The notes beneath the pieces are model-generated. The model did not search any database. It had not been told where the DNA came from and saw only the letters and a list, made by a program, of their open reading frames with translations. This document shows positions 1-5,241 of a stretch of DNA of 5,247 nt, piece by piece (position 1 is the stretch's first letter; each line of letters starts with the position of its first letter). Location: NCBI GenBank assembly GCA_044866695.1, contig JBIOUF010000026.1, forward strand, positions 1 through 5,247. Direction: 5' to 3'. Source of the DNA: JBIOUF01 sp044866695. Its GTDB lineage: Bacteria; Actinomycetota; Actinomycetes; Propionibacteriales; Nocardioidaceae. Both the position numbers and the translations under genes were made by a program.

Positions 1-490
1 TGGCGACGGCTTGTGGCTCGATGGCGAGGGTGCGTGCGGGCTGCGGGCCGTGATGCTCGGCCCGCGCTGGCTCGACCTGGTCGTGCCCCTCTGTGTCGTC
101 GGAGCTCCGACCGGCAAAGGTGTCGGAGTGGTCGAGCACGGTGTAGATCTCCCACCGCTCGTCGTTGGGGGCGCCCTGCACCCAGAACTTCGTCTGCCTG
201 GCGTAGCAGCAGGTCTGCTCGCGCTCCTCGACGCCGGCGAGCCCTTCGGCGGCGAGCCTCTCCTCCTCGGCGTCGACCGCGTCGGTGTCGGCGACCTCGA
301 CTCCCAGATGGTTGACCGAACCGCCGTGACCTGGGTTCTCGATGAGCACGAGCTTCAGCGGCGGATCGGCGACGGCGAAGTTGGCGTACCCGGGCTTCAC
401 CTTGGCCGGGGGGCCGTTGAACAGCCTGCTGTAGAAGGCGATCGACGTGTCCAGGTCGTCGACGTTGAGGGCCAGCTGGATCCGGGACAT
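1..490 (-). CDS. arsI: ArsI/CadI-family C-As lyase / metal-resistance glyoxalase-fold enzyme (partial, 3' end off window)
   Basis: The reverse-strand frame begins with ATG at 490-488 and stays open for 163 codons to the window edge without a stop, so the C-terminus is missing. The protein starts MSRIQLALNVDDL and continues with FYSRLF, GYANFAVADPPLKLVL, NHLGVEV, TCCYA and WEIYTVL. These are hallmarks of the vicinal-oxygen-chelate family that includes ArsI (cleaves the C-As bond of trivalent organoarsenicals) and mycobacterial CadI (cadmium-inducible). The likely metal ligands are Gln5, His61 and Glu114, and the vicinal pair Cys94-Cys95 is the expected arsenic-binding site. A Shine-Dalgarno GAGGAG (499-504) lies 8 nt before the ATG. 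After residue 120 the tail is rich in Asp, Glu and His and shows no cysteine in the visible part. The gene is divergent from arsR, which supports arsenic-responsive control. Substrate (MAs(III), As or Cd) is inferred from the family only. Confidence 0.93.
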   Translation of the reverse strand, partial: MSRIQLALNVDDLDTSIAFYSRLFNGPPAKVKPGYANFAVADPPLKLVLIENPGHGGSVNHLGVEVADTDAVDAEEERLAAEGLAGVEEREQTCCYARQTKFWVQGAPNDERWEIYTVLDHSDTFAGRSSDDTEGHDQVEPARAEHHGPQPARTLAIEPQAVA

Positions 491-516
491 GTTGGCTTCT
501 CCTCGATGGATGTATC

Positions 517-532
517 GACAGATCTCTATGTC
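517..532 (+). promoter_or_regulatory. Putative ArsR operator, site 1
   Basis: This is a 16-bp imperfect palindrome with arms GACA and TGTC separated by 8 bp. It matches the reverse complement of site 2 (550-565) at 13 of 16 positions. It lies downstream of the predicted arsI -10 and inside the arsI leader, where a repressor would act as a roadblock. ArsR as the binder is inferred from position and symmetry. Confidence 0.55.
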
Positions 533-538
533 ACACAG

Positions 539-567
539 AGTTTGCAGCAGACATCGACGTCTGTCAA
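539..567 (-). promoter_or_regulatory. Candidate arsI promoter
   Basis: Read on the minus strand, a perfect TTGACA (forward 562-567) is followed after 17 nt by CAAACT (forward 539-544), which matches 3 of 6 bases of TATAAT. Transcription would start near 530 and give a leader of about 40 nt before the arsI ATG. The -35 box overlaps both operator-like sites 2 and 3, so ArsR bound there would block polymerase. The -35 is convincing by eye; the -10 is weak. Confidence 0.45.
550..565 (-). promoter_or_regulatory. Putative ArsR operator, site 2
   Basis: The forward arms GACA (550-553) and TGTC (562-565) flank 8 bp, the same geometry as site 1. Read on the minus strand it shares 13 of 16 bases with site 1. 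Its centre (557.5) is 33 bp from that of site 1 (524.5), close to three helical turns, so the two sites would face the same side of the DNA. It overlaps the arsI -35 hexamer. Confidence 0.55.
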
Positions 568-581
568 CATAGATGTATGTC
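566..581 (-). promoter_or_regulatory. Putative ArsR operator, site 3, over the arsR start codon
   Basis: Read on the minus strand this 16-mer matches site 1 at 12 of 16 positions. Its inner arms ACATA (567-571) and TATGT (576-580) are perfect inverted repeats. It abuts site 2 directly (centres 16 bp apart) and covers the arsR ATG at 577-579, so occupancy should shut off arsR itself. This is the least conserved of the three sites. Confidence 0.45.
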
Positions 582-933
582 GAAGTTGCTGGACCTGACT
601 CCGCTGCAGACGATGGCGTGCTGCTCGCCGCTGGTGCAGGAGCCGATCTCCGCCGGCGCCGCGGAGCGGATCGTCCCTCTGCTGAAGGCGATCGCCGACC
701 CGGTCAGACTGCGGTTGCTGTCCCTGGTCGCCTGTCACGCCGACGGGGAGGCGTGCGTGTGCGACCTCAACGCGGCCTTCGACCTGACCCAGCCGACGAT
801 CAGCCACCACCTGAAGGTGCTGCACGAGACTGGCCTGCTGGAGCGCACCAAGCGCGGCGTGTGGGTGTACTACCGGGTCAACCGCGCCGCCCTGGCCGAC
901 CTCGCCGGTCTGCTGGGGGCCACCGCCCGCTGA
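577..933 (+). CDS. arsR: ArsR/SmtB-family arsenic-responsive repressor
   Basis: This 118-residue winged-helix regulator has the length usual for the family. The core reads ADPVRLRLLSLVA (residues 40-52), then DLTQPTISHHLKVLHETGLL (69-88) as the recognition-helix region, then RGVWVYYRV (93-101) as the wing. Cysteines occur at 15-16 (ACCSP), 53, 60 and 62 (ACVCDL). The 15-16 pair recalls the N-terminal As(III) site of Corynebacterium ArsR, while the CxC before the HTH recalls the E. coli/R773 type. It should repress arsI and its own operon, and be released by As(III) or Sb(III). The start chosen, ATG 577, gives the usual N-terminus MSKLLDL. No Shine-Dalgarno is visible upstream, so a leaderless mRNA is likely. 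The next in-frame ATG (613) would lie immediately before the Cys pair and remove the N-terminal lead-in. The stop overlaps the aquaporin remnant. Confidence 0.95.
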   Translation: MSKLLDLTPLQTMACCSPLVQEPISAGAAERIVPLLKAIADPVRLRLLSLVACHADGEACVCDLNAAFDLTQPTISHHLKVLHETGLLERTKRGVWVYYRVNRAALADLAGLLGATAR

Positions 934-1144
934 CCGACCTCGCGCGCCGAGCAACCGCGGAGCTGCTCGGCACGGCGTACCTGGTCGCCGCGGTCATCGG
1001 CTCCGGGATCGCCGCCTCCCGGCTGTCGCCCGGCGACGCCCGTCTCCAGCTGGTGGAGAACAGCATGGTCACCCGCGCGCGGTTCTCGTCGCGCTCATCC
1101 TGACCCTGCAGCCGGTCTCAGCGGCGTTCAGCCCGGCTGGGGTC
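930..1144 (+). pseudogene. Decayed MIP-family aquaporin/glycerol-type channel (AqpS/GlpF-like), N-terminal fragment
   Basis: In the frame starting at 930 the translation reads LTDLARRATAELLGTAYLV, then AAVIGSGIAASRLS and LQLVENSMVT. This is the first membrane helix and following loop of the aquaporin-like channels often encoded beside arsR in actinobacteria. The start codon position holds CTG, overlapping the arsR stop as CTGA where ATGA would be expected. After ACC (1071-1073) the frame breaks in the repeat (CG)4 (1074-1081). Removing two bases restores AVLVALILTLQPVS (1079-1120), which resembles the second helix leading to GPVSGAHFNPA. The homology fades to AAFSPAG, with no proper NPA box, and the remaining roughly 150 residues are absent. 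The unshifted frame stops at 1101-1103. The family assignment rests on motifs recalled by eye. The functional parent probably conducted arsenite or a related metalloid. Confidence 0.72.
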
Positions 1145-1154
1145 GGCGTAGCCT
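1126..1154 (+). promoter_or_regulatory. Weak candidate promoter for the Gfo/Idh/MocA gene
   Basis: GTTCAG (1126-1131), a 17-bp spacer and TAGCCT (1149-1154, fitting TANNNT) could form a promoter, giving a leader of about 95 nt. It sits at the junction where aquaporin homology ends, so the oxidoreductase module may have brought its own promoter. The -35 is poor. The rest of 1155-1255 shows nothing beyond the ribosome-binding site of the next gene. Confidence 0.25.
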
Positions 1155-1255
1155 CGTCCGGCACAGGGCTCGGCGACGGCGGGCGGTCGTCCACGTGGTG
1201 CACCGGGCCCTCACCGGAACCTCACCATGCGGACCCGCACAGGAAGTGGACCGAG

Positions 1256-2293
1256 ATGCCCGATGCCCCCACGCTCCCAGCACATCGCGTGCCCGACCCC
1301 CACCTGGCGCCGGCCCTGCGCTGGGGGGTGCTCGGCACGGGCTGGATCGCCGAGCGGTTCACCGCCGCGCTGCATGCCAACACCGGGCAGCGGATGGTGG
1401 CCGTCGCCTCGCGTGACGCCGGACGAGCCGAGCGGTTCGCCGGGGCGCAGGGGATCGAGCGCTCGTACGGCGACTACCGGGCGCTGGTGGGCGACGCCGG
1501 CGTGGACGTGGTGTACGTCGCCACCCCGCACCCCATGCACCTGCGCGACGCCACGCTGGCCATCGAAGCAGGCAAGCACGTCCTCGTCGAGAAGCCGCTC
1601 GCGCTGGATGCAGACCAGGCCCGCCGCGTCGCCTCGGCCGCGGCCGAGGCCGGCGTGTTCTGCATGGAGGCGCTGTGGACCGTCTTCCTGCCCAAGTACG
1701 ACGTGGTCAGGCAGCTCGTGCAGGGCGGGCTCGTGGGCGACGTGCGGACCGGCCTGCTCGACCATGGGGAGTGGTTCGCCGACGGTCACCGGATCTTCCG
1801 CCAAGAGCTGGCCGGCGGCTCACTGCTCGACCTCGCGACGTACACCGTCGCGGTCGCCGACGACCTCCTGGGTCCCGGCCGGGTCGTCGGGGCTGCGGCC
1901 GAGATGACCCCCACCGGGGTCGAGGGACAGGTCTCGGCCATCGTCGTACACGACTCCGGGGCCCAGTCACTCCACCACAGCACCATCCTGACCGACACGC
2001 CCGTGCGCGCGGTGCTCGCCGGCACCGACGCGACTCTGGAGATCGGGCCGCCGTTCTGGGGACCGGGCCCGCTCAGAGTGCGCTTCCGCGACGGCCGCCC
2101 GGCCCTGGAGCACGACGAGCCACTCGTGCGGCACGACGCTCTCTACTGGCAGGCGGCGGAGGTCGCCCGCCGCATCGGCTCCGGCGAGCTGGAGTCGCCT
2201 CTGCGACCGCTGGCCGCGTCCGTCCGCTGCCTGGAGCTGCTCGACCAGGTCCGCGCCGTCGCCGGCATCCGCGCGGCCGGATCCGGGTCGTGA
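1256..2293 (+). CDS. Gfo/Idh/MocA-family NAD(P)-dependent oxidoreductase
   Basis: The protein has 345 residues, typical for the family. A Rossmann nucleotide-binding fold starts at residue 22 with the dinucleotide motif GVLGTGWIA (24-32). VDVVYVATPHPMH (83-95) follows, and then the catalytic EKP motif at 112-114 within HVLVEKPLALD. The C-terminal half contains MEALWTVFLP (137-146) and GGSLLDLATY (187-196), whose Asp192 and Tyr196 occupy the DxGxY-like position. The EALW..FLP stretch is typical of the dihydrodiol dehydrogenase-like branch, so a sugar, polyol or diol substrate is plausible but unproven. ATG 1256 has AGGAAG (1241-1246) 9 nt upstream. About 20 residues precede the fold, slightly long but acceptable. 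The stop overlaps the GTG of the broken lacI (GTGA), indicating former translational coupling. Confidence 0.93.
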   Translation: MPDAPTLPAHRVPDPHLAPALRWGVLGTGWIAERFTAALHANTGQRMVAVASRDAGRAERFAGAQGIERSYGDYRALVGDAGVDVVYVATPHPMHLRDATLAIEAGKHVLVEKPLALDADQARRVASAAAEAGVFCMEALWTVFLPKYDVVRQLVQGGLVGDVRTGLLDHGEWFADGHRIFRQELAGGSLLDLATYTVAVADDLLGPGRVVGAAAEMTPTGVEGQVSAIVVHDSGAQSLHHSTILTDTPVRAVLAGTDATLEIGPPFWGPGPLRVRFRDGRPALEHDEPLVRHDALYWQAAEVARRIGSGELESPLRPLAASVRCLELLDQVRAVAGIRAAGSGS

Positions 2294-2616
2294 CCGGCGC
2301 CGCCCAGGTCGTGGATCGCGACAGCCCACCACGAGCGTCCGGGACTGCGCCTGCCCGCGGGTTCCGGATCACCGACATCGTGGCCCAGTCGGGCTTGAGC
2401 CGGGCCACGGTCGACCGCGTCCTGCACGGACGCGCGGGCGTCAGGCGGGAGACGGTCGCCCAGGTCGAGCGGGCGAGCTGGAGCGCCAGCGGGCACAGGT
2501 CCATCTGTCGGCGCGCCCGGTGATCCTCGACCTGGTGATGCAGGCTCCGGAGCGTGCCGTCCCAGGTCCAGGTGGTGACGCCGTTCAACGAGCCGGCGTC
2601 GATGCCGGCGGACTGA
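2290..2616 (+). pseudogene. LacI-family transcriptional regulator, frameshifted and internally deleted
   Basis: From GTG 2290 the translation gives a LacI DNA-binding domain, FRITDIVAQSGLSRATVDRV then LHGRAGVRRETVAQVERA (residues 25-62). The helix-turn-helix is complete. At about 2475 homology moves to another frame and reads ELERQRAQVHLSARPVILDL, then VMQAPER (2475-2553), the expected hinge and first strand of the effector domain. The original frame instead ends at TGA 2521-2523, so a 77-residue HTH-only peptide could be made. Around 2551-2556 homology moves back to the first frame and reads VPSQVQVVTPFNEPASMPAD, stopping at 2614-2616. This looks like the C-terminal tail of such a regulator. 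Roughly 250 residues of periplasmic-binding-like sensor are therefore deleted. HTH identity is secure; assigning the tail to the same gene is inference. It probably once controlled the adjacent oxidoreductase and dioxygenase genes. Confidence 0.8.
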
Positions 2617-2647
2617 CCCCCGCCTCAGTTGCCCCGCTCTCCGCGCA

Positions 2648-3841
2648 TCAGCCGACGAGGGAGCGGCGCCGTCCCTGCTGGTCGCGGAGCGCCTCGACCA
2701 GGCGAGCCTCGTCCCACGCCTCGTCCACGGCCTGGGCGAGCAGGCCGGCCTGGCTCTTCGGCGCCATCGACCCCACGGGCTGGTCCAGGTCGAGGTTGGT
2801 CGGGAAGGCGTAGCCCTCCGCCGCGACCGTGACCACGTTGGCCAGCAGCCGGGCCTCGGCCGACTCGGCCTTCCACCGGCGCAGCACCGGGAACACCGCG
2901 GCGCAGACCGCGACGGTGTCGACGGTCTCCATGGCCCGGCCGAAGGCCGACGACACCTGAAGCAGGTTGGCCATGCGACGGACGTCGAGGGTGCGGTTGG
3001 TGCCGGCGCCGTGGAACAGCGCCGGGTTGAAGAACACCGCGTCACCCTTCTCCAGGGGGAGCTGCACGTAGTGCTGGTCGAAGTACGCCGTGAAGGCAGG
3101 ATCGTGGTAGGCGACGTACCCGGGGCCGTACTTCTGGGAGTGCGGCAGGAAGAGCGTCGGCCCGGTCTCCACCGGCATGTCGACGTGCGCGACCGCGCCC
3201 TGGAGGGTCAGCGCCGGCGAGAGCGCGTGCACCTGCGCGGGGTAGGACTCCGCCTGCGTCCGGTCCATGAAGCCGAGGTGGTAGTCCCGGTGCGCCACCT
3301 GAGCCTGTCCGCCGGGGTTCACCACGTTGACCTGTGAGGTGACCTGGTAGTGCGGGCCCAGCCAGGCCTCGCTCGCCAGGGCGAGCACGTCGTTGGCGTA
3401 GTAGCCCGCGAAGACCTCCGGGTCTGCGACCGCCAGCTTGTCCAGCGCGCCCCACACCCGGTCGTTGGCGCCGGGCTTGGCGAAATGGTCCCCGGCCACA
3501 GCGCCGGCGCTCTTCTGGCCCTCGATCAGCCGGTCGAACGCCGCGGTCGCGGCATCCACGACCGGGGCCCCGAACGCCTGCCTGAACACCACGACGCCGG
3601 GGCCGTCGGCCAGCGCCCGAGCCAGCTCGGCCTGCACGTCGCGCCGCCGGGCCGGCTCACCGACCTGGTCGGCGAGGACCGGGCCGTAGACCAAGACGTT
3701 CTCCACGACTGCCTCGGCGTGCGGGTAGTCGGCGAGCAGGGTCGTCTCCTCGACAACCTCCCGGAACCCCGCGAGCGTGCAGTCCTGCGCCGTGTACCAC
3801 CCGGTGCTGATGCCCTCGGACGAGCGTGTGCGCGTGCTCAA
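2648..3841 (-). CDS. Phytanoyl-CoA dioxygenase (PhyH)-family Fe(II)/2-oxoglutarate dioxygenase
   Basis: This 397-residue protein has a double-stranded beta-helix dioxygenase core. The iron ligands appear as H184-x-D186 in VAHRDYHLGF and H277 in ALFHGAGTNRT. Arg283 is placed to bind 2-oxoglutarate. Between them lie DMPVETGPTLFLPHSQKYGP (221-240), the family's strand carrying the ..GPT..PHSQ motif, and GDAVFFNPALFH (266-277). It should hydroxylate a small organic substrate using O2, Fe(II) and 2-oxoglutarate in the cytoplasm. Phytanoyl-CoA itself is not implied. The N-terminal 160 residues and C-terminal 100 residues extend the core beyond a minimal PhyH. The start is TTG (3841-3839), supported by Shine-Dalgarno GAGGAG (3848-3853) 6 nt upstream and by the lack of a nearby ATG. 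The gene converges on the lacI remnant, 31 bp away, with no clear terminator between them. Confidence 0.92.
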   Translation of the reverse strand: MSTRTRSSEGISTGWYTAQDCTLAGFREVVEETTLLADYPHAEAVVENVLVYGPVLADQVGEPARRRDVQAELARALADGPGVVVFRQAFGAPVVDAATAAFDRLIEGQKSAGAVAGDHFAKPGANDRVWGALDKLAVADPEVFAGYYANDVLALASEAWLGPHYQVTSQVNVVNPGGQAQVAHRDYHLGFMDRTQAESYPAQVHALSPALTLQGAVAHVDMPVETGPTLFLPHSQKYGPGYVAYHDPAFTAYFDQHYVQLPLEKGDAVFFNPALFHGAGTNRTLDVRRMANLLQVSSAFGRAMETVDTVAVCAAVFPVLRRWKAESAEARLLANVVTVAAEGYAFPTNLDLDQPVGSMAPKSQAGLLAQAVDEAWDEARLVEALRDQQGRRRSLVG

Positions 3842-3958
3842 TGTCTGCTCCTCACGGTTCCTTCTCCGGTGACGGTGTGCGTGCCTGGCTGTCGGAGGCC
3901 GCCTGACCGGGTCGTGCCCGGCGATGCCATCGACGGTAGGGCGTCTTGCCCTCGGCCG

Positions 3959-3987
3959 GCCTCAGCATGTGCCTCATGAGTGCCTCA
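3959..3987 (-). repeat. Three direct repeats GCCTCA (TGAGGC on the minus strand), possible regulator site
   Basis: GCCTCA occurs at 3959-3964, 3971-3976 and 3982-3987, with starts 12 and 11 bp apart. This near-helical spacing puts all three copies on one face of the DNA, as in binding sites of activators that recognise tandem direct repeats. The array lies about 120 bp upstream of the dioxygenase TTG and just upstream of a possible minus-strand -10 (TACCGT, forward 3933-3938). The rest of 3842-4031 holds only a small hairpin (3938-3952) and a short palindrome (3922-3932). Confidence 0.4.
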
Positions 3988-4031
3988 GTGCGAGGACCGC
4001 GCGGCTCCCACCACGTGCGCCGGCGCGGCGC

Positions 4032-5090
4032 TCAGGCGCGGGTCGTCTCGAGCTCGGCCCAGGCGACCTTGCCCTGGTCGAGCGGGTGCCACCCGCTGCG
4101 CCGGGCCAGCGCCTCCACGATCGCCACCCCGCGACCGTCGACGTCGGTCGGGGCCGGCGCGCCCCGGTCCGGGCGCCCTGGGGCGACGTCCTCGACGGCG
4201 ATGCGGACCGCGCCGTCGGCGCGGCTCACCGACGTCCGGAAGGGCGAGCCTCCGTGGCGGACCGCGTTGGTGGCCAGCTCGGAGACGACCACGGCCGCCT
4301 CCCAGGCGAGCTCGTGCTCACCCCAGCCACCCAGTACGCCGTTGACGAACCGGCGGGCCGCCGACACCGCCGAGGCGACCGGCAAGAACACCTCCGAACG
4401 GTCGTCGGCCGGTCCTGTGGCGCCTGGCGGGAGGACGGTGGTGGCGTAGCTGCGAGGCGGGACCACGGTGGTGTGCGCTGCGCAGACCTGGCCCACCTCG
4501 GTCAGCGAGGCCTCGGACATGGCCTCCACGAGGTAGCCGCAGAGCAGCCGGAACTCCCGGACCTCGGCGAGCTCGTTCCACCGGTCCTCCAGCTCCAGCG
4601 CGGCGGCGACCTGACCGCGCTGCCACAGCACCGCGACCATCTCCCCGAAGATGCGCACCGGCCGGCCGGGTGCGCCGAGGTCCAGCCCGCGGTCGATCCG
4701 GGCCCAGAAGCGGCCGCGGTCGACCGCGCCGGCGACCAGCATCGCCTCGACGGTCCGCGTGGCGTCGAGCTCGACGAGCCGGCCGTCGCCGCGGGCGGCG
4801 TCGACGTCCACGCCGAGCTCGCGCAGCGACCGGTCGAGAAGGTCCAGGTGCGCCGCGGTGGCGACCGTGACGACCCGCTCGTCCCCATGGGTCCCGGCCG
4901 CGAGGTAGGCGGTGACCGCGTCGACGGCGTCCGCGTCGGTGTCGTGGAAGGCGACGGCATGACGATGGGTCGCCACGGGACCCGCCGTGCGCGGGTGCCG
5001 TGAGTACGACCCAGCCCGATCTGGCGCCGCGGACTCCTTGGGCATAGTCCCCCAGGACCGTGAGCCTGGCGCCGTACCGCCCGGCGCCAC
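4032..5090 (-). CDS. MEDS-domain sensor fused to RsbW-like HATPase_c (anti-sigma/serine kinase type)
   Basis: The reading gives 352 residues from GTG 5090. Residues 42-200 fit a MEDS (DcmR-type sensory) domain: HRHAVAFHDTDADAVDAV near the start, GDERVVTVATAAHLDLL (69-85), and VRIFGEMVAVLWQRGQ (145-160). Residues 240-350 form a GHKL ATPase. The N box is ELATNAVRHGG (271-281) with Glu271, Asn275 and His279; DVAPGRP (301-307) is the G1 region and GRGVAIVEAL (319-328) the G2 region. No dimerisation/phospho-acceptor histidine domain, STAS or PP2C domain is seen. It is therefore more like a RsbW-type anti-sigma kinase with its own sensor than a classical histidine kinase. The start is uncertain: GTG 5090 lacks a clear ribosome-binding site. 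ATG 5045 (residue 16) follows a GGGGGA stretch, and the domain only begins at about residue 42. No sigma or anti-anti-sigma gene is visible nearby. Confidence 0.87.
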   Translation of the reverse strand: MAPGGTAPGSRSWGTMPKESAAPDRAGSYSRHPRTAGPVATHRHAVAFHDTDADAVDAVTAYLAAGTHGDERVVTVATAAHLDLLDRSLRELGVDVDAARGDGRLVELDATRTVEAMLVAGAVDRGRFWARIDRGLDLGAPGRPVRIFGEMVAVLWQRGQVAAALELEDRWNELAEVREFRLLCGYLVEAMSEASLTEVGQVCAAHTTVVPPRSYATTVLPPGATGPADDRSEVFLPVASAVSAARRFVNGVLGGWGEHELAWEAAVVVSELATNAVRHGGSPFRTSVSRADGAVRIAVEDVAPGRPDRGAPAPTDVDGRGVAIVEALARRSGWHPLDQGKVAWAELETTRA

Positions 5091-5216
5091 CGACGAGTAT
5101 GCCCCGAACGTCTCGCTCCCGGTACCCCTGTGGGCCTTGGATGAGAGCGCTGCCTATCGGTTGCGACTCACTCCCGGGCACCGTCTACCGCAACGGCCCG
5201 ACCGGACGGCGGGCGG

Positions 5217-5236
5217 GTCCGGCCCTAGGACCGGAC
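5217..5236. promoter_or_regulatory. Near-perfect 20-bp palindrome upstream of an off-window gene
   Basis: GTCCGG (5217-5222) and CCGGAC (5231-5236) flank a CCTAGG core. Only the pair 5223/5230 fails to match, giving a 20-bp palindrome with one mismatched pair. The element ACCGGACG at its right arm (5230-5237) is also present at 5201-5208, so the half-site occurs three times in 37 bp. It lies 5 nt before a strong ribosome-binding site, so it could be a repressor operator or a leader hairpin affecting initiation. Confidence 0.45.
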
Positions 5237-5241
5237 GTCTC

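Noticed and set aside
11..598. A 195-codon plus-strand open frame opposite arsI
   Set aside because: The reverse strand encodes a clear ArsI; the plus-strand frame crosses the regulatory gap and has no family features.
573..1103. A 176-codon plus-strand open frame overlapping arsR
   Set aside because: Its first two-thirds is a shadow of arsR. Only the last third is meaningful, and that is the N-terminal aquaporin remnant annotated as a pseudogene.
1675..2523. A 282-codon plus-strand open frame
   Set aside because: Up to 2290 it is an arginine-rich shadow of the oxidoreductase gene; only 2290-2523 (the LacI HTH) is real.
2143..3045. A 300-codon minus-strand open frame spanning the lacI remnant and the dioxygenase 3' end
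   Set aside because: It is a low-complexity Arg/Ser/Pro-rich translation out of frame with the dioxygenase; a GC-bias shadow.
3922..3932. CGATG-C-CATCG palindrome as a LacI-family operator
   Set aside because: It is short, has odd spacing without the usual central CG, and the local lacI is dead; too weak to annotate.
3938..3952. AGGGC-GTCTT-GCCCT hairpin as a terminator
   Set aside because: The stem is only 5 bp and no T-run follows on either strand, so it cannot be called an intrinsic terminator.
3350..3979. A 209-codon plus-strand open frame opposite the dioxygenase gene
   Set aside because: It is antisense to a gene with intact catalytic residues and shows no domain of its own.
3924..5003. 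A 359-codon plus-strand open frame opposite the MEDS-domain gene
   Set aside because: Its translation has no recognisable motif and is of the kind produced by antisense of high-GC genes; the opposite strand has clear HATPase motifs.
5122..5127. Minus-strand GGGTAC as a stress-sigma (SigB/SigF-type) -10 for the MEDS-domain gene
   Set aside because: No matching -35 element is found at the proper distance, and GGGTAC arises easily in GC-rich DNA.
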